Shown here one piece after another: positions 4,697 to 8,411 of a stretch of DNA of 8,411 nt. Both the position numbers and the translations under genes were made by a program. Below the pieces are notes generated by a model. That model was not told the DNA's origin. It worked only from the letters and a program-made list of their open reading frames with translations, and made no database searches. The stretch is taken from the NCBI GenBank assembly GCA_032250895.1, contig JAVVEZ010000114.1:1-8411 (forward strand), given 5' to 3'. Position 1 is the first letter of the stretch. Each line of letters opens with the position of its first letter. This stretch comes from JAVVEZ01 sp032250895 (GTDB lineage: Bacteria > Pseudomonadota > Gammaproteobacteria > Pseudomonadales > Pseudohongiellaceae).

Positions 4697-6160
4697 ATGC
4701 CCCGGAGGCTTGTCAGGAACTTCAAACCAACGATGCCGACCGAGAATACCCTGCCACCTGATATCCAGGTGCTGATCAGCACTTACCGCCTCAATTGCAG
4801 CGGTAACGATCTGGCGCAGTCAGCATTGCTGCCGGCACTGGACGCCTTCTGCCAGACGCCCCTGAGCGCCGCGCAGAAACGCGACCTGCAACAGGCACTC
4901 GCAAAACTGCAACACTGGCAAACGGCCCGCAGCGAATTAGGCAGCCATGACAGGGCCGCGATGGCAGGCTGCATCCGCCAACTGGTCAGCGACGGCCATG
5001 CGCACGTCATGGTCAGGGAGCGCTTCCGCGATCCTGCCAACCTGGTGTTTCTTGAAAAAGGACTGATGAATGCCGCCTGCCTGTGGCAGATGTTGCTGGT
5101 GGCGCACTGGGCTCTCAGCCCGGAAGGGCTGCGACGCTTCGAGTGTGCCCAATGGCGACAACGCTATCCCGGAACAGACCTGCATGAGCTGCTGGCAGAG
5201 ATAAAACAGTGCCTGCATTTCCCGGCATTCGACTCGCTAAAAGCGTATCGACGGCAGGTGCTGCACAACTACCCCAAACTGAGCCGGGAAGAATTCGACA
5301 AACTGAGCTCGCAGGACTGGCATCAGGTGATCGACCAGCCCAGCGGCAGAGCCGCCGAACAGGACATTCCGGCCCTGACTCCCTTTGTGAAGCAGGGCAA
5401 TATCGAACACAGCCTGCTGCGGCATTATCTGCTGCCACACCTGTATGACTACCTGCGGGCCCGGGTTCCGTCAGACAGCCGGCACTATGATCTGAAGGGC
5501 AAGGACAGGGACATCGCCCTTGGCCTGGCAGTTGCCGTCAACCAGATTTCGCAGGAGGTGGCTCAGCACCTACGGCAGGTGATCGCCGCCCTGGTCAAGA
5601 CCTGGGCCGACGCTCTGCAAGGGATGCCGGACAGTGAGGCCGCCGCGGCTCTGGGCATTGCCCAGCGCATCTGGGAATATCAGCGCGCCGGCACGGCCCA
5701 TGACTGCAAGACCCCGGTGGAGAACATCGCCAAGGGCTTCAATGCCTCCATCATGAACGCACTGGGCCATTGCACGGATACACTGGTGGCGGCCCAGGCT
5801 GGCGAACACCTTGCGCTCGACGCCGTGACGGAGAAGTTCAATTTCTACGCCTCGGTATCCAACGGCCAACTGGACAACCTTGCCGCTGCCAGTGCGGCCT
5901 ATGCCAAAGCCACCCCCCATCCCTGCCAGCGCAATGCCCAGGGCCTGCTGCAACACTTTATCGCAAGTGCCAACGCGAGCAACCTGAATCACATTCATGC
6001 CCACTTTCTGATCGACAAGACCCGGGGCTGCCCGGCCATACCCCAGATCGACCGTTTCCATACGCTGATCATCGATCTGCTGCTGCATTTCCTGTTGCAA
6101 CAGTTCGGTGTGGACAATCTGCGCAAAGCCGGGCAACTGGCAAGTCGGGGGACGCCCTGA
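4697..6160 (+). CDS. Uncharacterised 487-residue helical protein
   Basis: I do not recognise this protein. It has no signal peptide and no clear membrane segment, and is rich in Leu, Ala, Gln and His, suggesting a mostly alpha-helical cytoplasmic protein. Notable stretches are HAHVMVRERFRDPANLVFLE (101-120), KGLMNAACLWQMLLVAHWAL (121-140), ALTPFVKQGNIEHSLLRHYL (226-245), a His-rich HIHAHFLIDKTRGCP (432-446) and a hydrophobic end helix FHTLIIDLLLHFLLQQFGVDN (454-474). Ten Cys are scattered without a CxxC pair. The start is uncertain: ATG 4697 has GAGGA only 4 bases before it, whereas ATG 4733 (residue 13, MPTENTLPPD) looks a more natural N-terminus but its nearest AGGA is 14 bases away. It follows the toxin-antitoxin pair by 150 bases on the same strand and could be co-transcribed with it or be independent. 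The long GC-rich frame with biased third positions supports a real gene. Confidence 0.8.
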   Translation: MPRRLVRNFKPTMPTENTLPPDIQVLISTYRLNCSGNDLAQSALLPALDAFCQTPLSAAQKRDLQQALAKLQHWQTARSELGSHDRAAMAGCIRQLVSDGHAHVMVRERFRDPANLVFLEKGLMNAACLWQMLLVAHWALSPEGLRRFECAQWRQRYPGTDLHELLAEIKQCLHFPAFDSLKAYRRQVLHNYPKLSREEFDKLSSQDWHQVIDQPSGRAAEQDIPALTPFVKQGNIEHSLLRHYLLPHLYDYLRARVPSDSRHYDLKGKDRDIALGLAVAVNQISQEVAQHLRQVIAALVKTWADALQGMPDSEAAAALGIAQRIWEYQRAGTAHDCKTPVENIAKGFNASIMNALGHCTDTLVAAQAGEHLALDAVTEKFNFYASVSNGQLDNLAAASAAYAKATPHPCQRNAQGLLQHFIASANASNLNHIHAHFLIDKTRGCPAIPQIDRFHTLIIDLLLHFLLQQFGVDNLRKAGQLASRGTP

Positions 6161-6166
6161 ATGGTC

Positions 6167-6195
6167 TAGACTTTCCCAAAGCCGCATTTTATCAT
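6167..6195 (+). promoter_or_regulatory. Probable sigma70 promoter of the cytochrome c-Vgb gene
   Basis: TAGACT (6167-6172) and TATCAT (6190-6195) are separated by exactly 17 bases and match the -35 and -10 consensus at four and five of six positions. The expected transcript would start near 6202, about 37 bases before the ATG. It begins 7 bases after the stop of the preceding gene, so the propeller gene has a means of separate expression. Confidence 0.5.
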
Positions 6196-6228
6196 CGACC
6201 CCCAGTCAACATCTGAATCGCCATTCAT

Positions 6229-6233
6229 GAGGT
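6229..6233 (+). promoter_or_regulatory. Ribosome binding site that decides the start of the cytochrome c-Vgb gene
   Basis: GAGGT lies 5 bases before the ATG at 6239, whereas the in-frame ATG at 6227 overlaps it and has no purine-rich site upstream (it is preceded by TCGCCATTC). The later start also gives the more normal signal peptide start, MFKTFRMLAG. Confidence 0.6.
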
Positions 6234-6238
6234 GCCAC

Positions 6239-7447
6239 ATGTTCAAAACATTTCGTATGCTTGCCGGCGTGTCTCTGCTGACCGGATTGGCAGCGCCCCT
6301 GAGTGCACAGCCGCCCACGGTCGATTTACCGAATGATGAAGGCAAGGATCTGGTACAGACCGTCTGTTACAGCTGCCACAGCGTCTTCAACATCATCGGT
6401 TCGGCGGGCTACGATACGCCGGGGCAATGGCGCGATCTTTTCAGCACCATGGTAAATGTTTCCGATGCTCAGGCCCACACCATCGGCACCTATCTGGCAA
6501 AACATTTCCCGGCAAAACCCGAGCGCCAACCCACGCTGGTGGCCGGCAATACTGACATAAAAATTACCGAATGGCTGGCACCCACCCTGGGACAGCGGGT
6601 ACGCGATCCGATCGAAGCCCCTGACGGCGCCATCTGGTGGACCGGCATGTGGGCCAGCCTGGTCGGCCGGCTGGACCCGAAAACCGGCGAGATGCAGGAA
6701 TATCATCTGCCTGCTGCGGCCAGGCCCCACAGCATCGTGCCGGATCAGCAGGGCAACATCTGGTATACGGGCAACAGCAACGCCACGATTGGAAAACTCG
6801 ACCCGAAGACAGGCCTGATTACCCAATATCCGACTGAAGCCAGCGACCCCCACAGCATGACCTTCCATCCCAACGGTGATCTCTACTTCACCGCCCAGGG
6901 CGCGAGCATGCTGGGGCGCCTGGACCCTGATACCGGGGAGCTGACGGAAATCAAAACCGAAGCCAGGCCCTATGGCATTCAGGTCGCCGCCAACGGCACG
7001 GTCTGGGTTGCCTACAATGGCACCAACAAGATCGGGGCGCTGGATCCGGAAACCATGGAAGTCCGCTACTATACGATTCCCGACCAGCGCAGCCGGATAC
7101 GCCGTCTGGGCATCGCCAGTGACGGCATGATCTGGTACGGCAATTCAACCATGGGCCGAATCGGGCGCCTGGATCCCAGCACGGGAGAAACCAGGGAATG
7201 GCCATCTCCCAGCGGCCCGGACTCACACCCCTATGGTCTGGTCGTCGTGGCTGACAAAGTCTGGTACAACGAATCCGGCATGCGTCCGGACGCCCTGGTG
7301 CGCTTTGACCCCAAAACCGAAACCTTCCAGAGCTGGGCCATTCCTTCCGGCGTGGGCATCGTGCGCAACATGTGGGTCACCAAGGCCGGCAACCTGCTGA
7401 TTCACCAAAGCAGTTCCAACCGGGTCGGTCTGGTCGAGATTCAATAG
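6239..7447 (+). CDS. Exported cytochrome c-Vgb-like (streptogramin lyase family) beta-propeller fusion
   Basis: With the start at 6239 the protein has 402 residues. Residues 1-23 are a signal peptide (MFKTFRMLAGVSLLTGLAAPLSA). Residues 30-95 form a small c-type cytochrome domain with haem motif CYSCH (43-47); a Met at 71 is a candidate sixth ligand. Residues 105-402 are a Vgb-like propeller whose blades repeat G(R/K)LDPxTGxxxxY at about 143, 184, 226, 266, 308 and 354, with (R/D)PHSI/M and RPYGI turns (163, 204, 243, 331). Vgb of staphylococci linearises streptogramin B antibiotics, but many environmental homologues are periplasmic proteins of unknown activity, and haem attachment argues for a redox role. 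Haem must be added in the periplasm by the Ccm/Ccs system. A close promoter suggests its own transcript. Domain calls are secure; antibiotic lyase activity is not supported by anything seen. Confidence 0.9.
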   Translation: MFKTFRMLAGVSLLTGLAAPLSAQPPTVDLPNDEGKDLVQTVCYSCHSVFNIIGSAGYDTPGQWRDLFSTMVNVSDAQAHTIGTYLAKHFPAKPERQPTLVAGNTDIKITEWLAPTLGQRVRDPIEAPDGAIWWTGMWASLVGRLDPKTGEMQEYHLPAAARPHSIVPDQQGNIWYTGNSNATIGKLDPKTGLITQYPTEASDPHSMTFHPNGDLYFTAQGASMLGRLDPDTGELTEIKTEARPYGIQVAANGTVWVAYNGTNKIGALDPETMEVRYYTIPDQRSRIRRLGIASDGMIWYGNSTMGRIGRLDPSTGETREWPSPSGPDSHPYGLVVVADKVWYNESGMRPDALVRFDPKTETFQSWAIPSGVGIVRNMWVTKAGNLLIHQSSSNRVGLVEIQ

Positions 7448-7449
7448 AG

Positions 7450-7560
7450 TGTCAGGAGGCACTAAGGCATGTAGAAACAGCAATCCAGGAATGGATCGAT
7501 ACAGCGAATGAACTTGGTAGGCCAATTCCTCAACCGAAAGGCCGTCTTCAATACGCATAA
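7450..7560 (+). pseudogene. C-terminal remnant of a HicB-family antitoxin gene
   Basis: The + strand from codon TGT at 7450 to TAA at 7558-7560 encodes CQEALRHVETAIQEWIDTAN followed by ELGRPIPQPKGRLQYA. This matches the end of HicB (UPF0150-like) antitoxins, where an amphipathic helix of the form EALxxxxxAIxxWIxxAxExGxPIPxP is followed by the C-terminus. The N-terminal ~50-60 residues are absent: similarity starts only 2 bases after the propeller gene's stop, and the upstream frame is a shadow of that gene. No HicA toxin is seen. I read this as the 3' stump of a hicAB module cut away by the rearrangement that joined it to the propeller gene end. It cannot be made as a normal antitoxin. Confidence 0.7.
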
Positions 7561-7577
7561 CCATGCCTTCGACCCGC

Positions 7578-7597
7578 TGTCGTAAAATATAGCGACA
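7578..7597. repeat. Imperfect palindrome TGTCG-N10-CGACA
   Basis: TGTCGTAAAATATAGCGACA has 5-bp perfect arms (7578-7582 and 7593-7597) around an AT-rich centre. It lies 18 bases after the HicB stump. The form is typical of a repressor operator, but no intact regulator or promoter beside it is seen. Confidence 0.35.
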
Positions 7598-7631
7598 CTT
7601 CGCGATCGAGCCAAACTTTTCTTTTTCTCCG

Positions 7632-7711
7632 TCTCTGGCGTATGTCAACTCAGAATGCCCATCCCTAAAGTTTCCTTGATGAGGAAAATATCCATCCCTA
7701 CGTGCCAGAGA
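7632..7711. repeat. Nested inverted repeats with internal direct repeats
   Basis: TCTCTGGC (7632-7639) pairs exactly with GCCAGAGA (7704-7711); the next three bases also match (GTA with TAC) if two bases are bulged. Inside lies a second hairpin, TTTCCT (7671-7676) with AGGAAA (7682-7687) around TGATG, and two identical CCATCCCTA at 7659-7667 and 7692-7700. The outer arm ends against the stop codon of the minus-strand gene (7712-7714). This may be a structured RNA end for that gene or a small mobile repeat. Confidence 0.5.
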
Positions 7712-8398
7712 TCACCTGAGCTGATTGATTCTTTCTTCTATTTGATCAATGGAATTGAATTGTCGTGGGTCAAAATCAATTAAAACACCCCCTCCATCGA
7801 CAGGCATTTGAATTTTTTTGTCACCTTCGTTATTAACATCTTCCACGAAAAGCATGGTTTGAAGTGTTAATTTGTAAAGACTTTTTGCTTCTAATGCCAA
7901 ACTTTTATCAATGTTTTTGATATCCATATCCATAGCATCCTTTCCAGGTATTAATTCACTCAAAAACAACAACATCTCTCCGGAAAATTTATTTGAATTC
8001 AATATTTCCGGATCTATTCCACCTGTAATATATTCAACAAACACATATTTCCCAGCGCTACCTTTGATATATTTTGTTGCCTCTACTCTGAAGATTGAGG
8101 TTGTCAATGTCGGTGCGAAAGGGACATTTTTGAACGTATGGACTCTTCCTGGTCCAACATAATCCAGGTACCCACGAATAATCAAGTCGGAAGATTCAAC
8201 AGATTTTTCAAACGTATAGGCCCTATTTCTCCCTTGGAATGAGAAATTCAACAAATCAAAAAAATCCATTTCATCAAGGGTCTTTTGATTATGAGAATCT
8301 TGTGCAATCCCAACTCCTGAAAATAATGTAAATGTAGTTGCTAAAATTACAATATATTTTAGGGTCTTCAGGAAAATTTGTGGGTAAATATTCTCAAT
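7712..8398 (-). CDS. AT-rich secreted protein of unknown function, start unclear
   Basis: The first ATG in frame (8269) is not a good start: the frame stays open upstream to the window edge and encodes a signal peptide, FLKTLKYIVILATTFTLFSG followed by VGIA, with likely cleavage before QDS. The mature part is about 190 residues with an alternating hydrophobic pattern suggesting a beta-rich fold (SSDLIIRGYLDYVGPGRVHT, then TTSIFRVEATKYIKGSAGKY, VFVEYITGGIDPE and GEMLLFLSEL) and ends INQLR. No Cys, metal motif or known domain is visible. No ATG lies upstream of the signal peptide; the only well-placed initiation site is AGGAGG (8410-8405) 6 bases before ATT 8398, or the start may be beyond the edge, or a base is missing. 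Base use is AT-rich, unlike the other genes, suggesting transfer from a low-GC source. Confidence 0.75.
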   Translation of the reverse strand: MENIYPQIFLKTLKYIVILATTFTLFSGVGIAQDSHNQKTLDEMDFFDLLNFSFQGRNRAYTFEKSVESSDLIIRGYLDYVGPGRVHTFKNVPFAPTLTTSIFRVEATKYIKGSAGKYVFVEYITGGIDPEILNSNKFSGEMLLFLSELIPGKDAMDMDIKNIDKSLALEAKSLYKLTLQTMLFVEDVNNEGDKKIQMPVDGGGVLIDFDPRQFNSIDQIEERINQLR

Positions 8399-8404
8399 TC
8401 TGAG

Positions 8405-8410
8405 CCTCCT
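8405..8410 (-). promoter_or_regulatory. AGGAGG sequence before the minus-strand gene
   Basis: On the minus strand this is a perfect Shine-Dalgarno core. It is 6 bases before ATT 8398 in the gene's frame and 7 bases before TTG 8397 in a shifted frame. It could equally be coding (Arg-Arg) if the true start lies outside the window. Confidence 0.5.
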
Positions 8411-8411
8411 G

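Noticed and set aside
4536..4775. 79-codon open frame between the antitoxin and the 487-residue gene
   Set aside because: It overlaps both neighbours, has no ribosome site and includes the half hairpin repeat. Its residues show no family pattern.
7223..7648. 141-codon minus-strand open frame at the end of the propeller gene
   Set aside because: It is antisense to the propeller C-terminus and to the HicB stump, both of which have recognisable sequence on the + strand. The segment 7561-7648 is not explained by either, but on its own it is too short to call.

Overview
The window looks like a chromosomal accessory stretch from a moderately GC-rich Gram-negative bacterium, most likely a gammaproteobacterium, although no marker gene here fixes the lineage. 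The evidence is the family make-up (old yellow enzyme, soluble PQQ-type sugar dehydrogenase, c-type cytochrome fused to a Vgb-like propeller, HigB/HigA-type toxin-antitoxin), the number of Sec signal peptides and a proteobacterial-style dispersed GC-rich hairpin repeat. Base use changes clearly at about 7715: everything before is GC-rich, while the minus-strand gene at the right edge is AT-rich.

Layout, left to right. (1) 2-415: C-terminal third of an old yellow enzyme family ene-reductase, cut by the window edge. (2) 528-1205: a secreted protein with a compact N-terminal domain and an extremely Asp-rich, probably calcium-binding, repetitive tail. (3) 1206-1653: a 450-base gap holding a dispersed hairpin repeat, a run of 17 G and a possible promoter. 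(4) 1654-2748: exported PQQ-dependent sugar (aldose) dehydrogenase, closed by a strong Rho-independent terminator. (5) 2810-3108: an inverted repeat, a short ORF that may be the tail of a decayed amidohydrolase gene, and a palindrome/direct-repeat region that could be a toxin-antitoxin operator. (6) 3109-4546: a two-gene toxin-antitoxin module, HigB/RelE-like toxin followed by an 8-base overlapping antitoxin that joins a HigA-like HTH to an ImmA/IrrE zinc peptidase domain. (7) 4697-6160: a 487-residue helical protein I do not recognise. (8) 6239-7447: exported cytochrome c-Vgb beta-propeller fusion, with a plausible sigma70 promoter. (9) 7448-7711: the orphan C-terminus of a HicB antitoxin gene and a nested inverted-repeat structure. 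(10) 7712 to the right edge, minus strand: an AT-rich gene for a secreted protein of unknown function, with no ATG upstream of its signal peptide inside the window.

How they fit together: the genes do not form one operon. Two periplasmic beta-propeller proteins (a quinoprotein dehydrogenase and a haem-bearing propeller) point to periplasmic oxidation chemistry, but nothing in the sequence links them to each other. Between and around them lie marks of gene flux: a complete toxin-antitoxin pair, a relic of a second antitoxin, a possible amidohydrolase relic, two sites of a GC-rich repeat and an AT-rich gene. The least explained items are the 487-residue protein, the acidic repeat protein and the start region of the AT-rich secreted protein.
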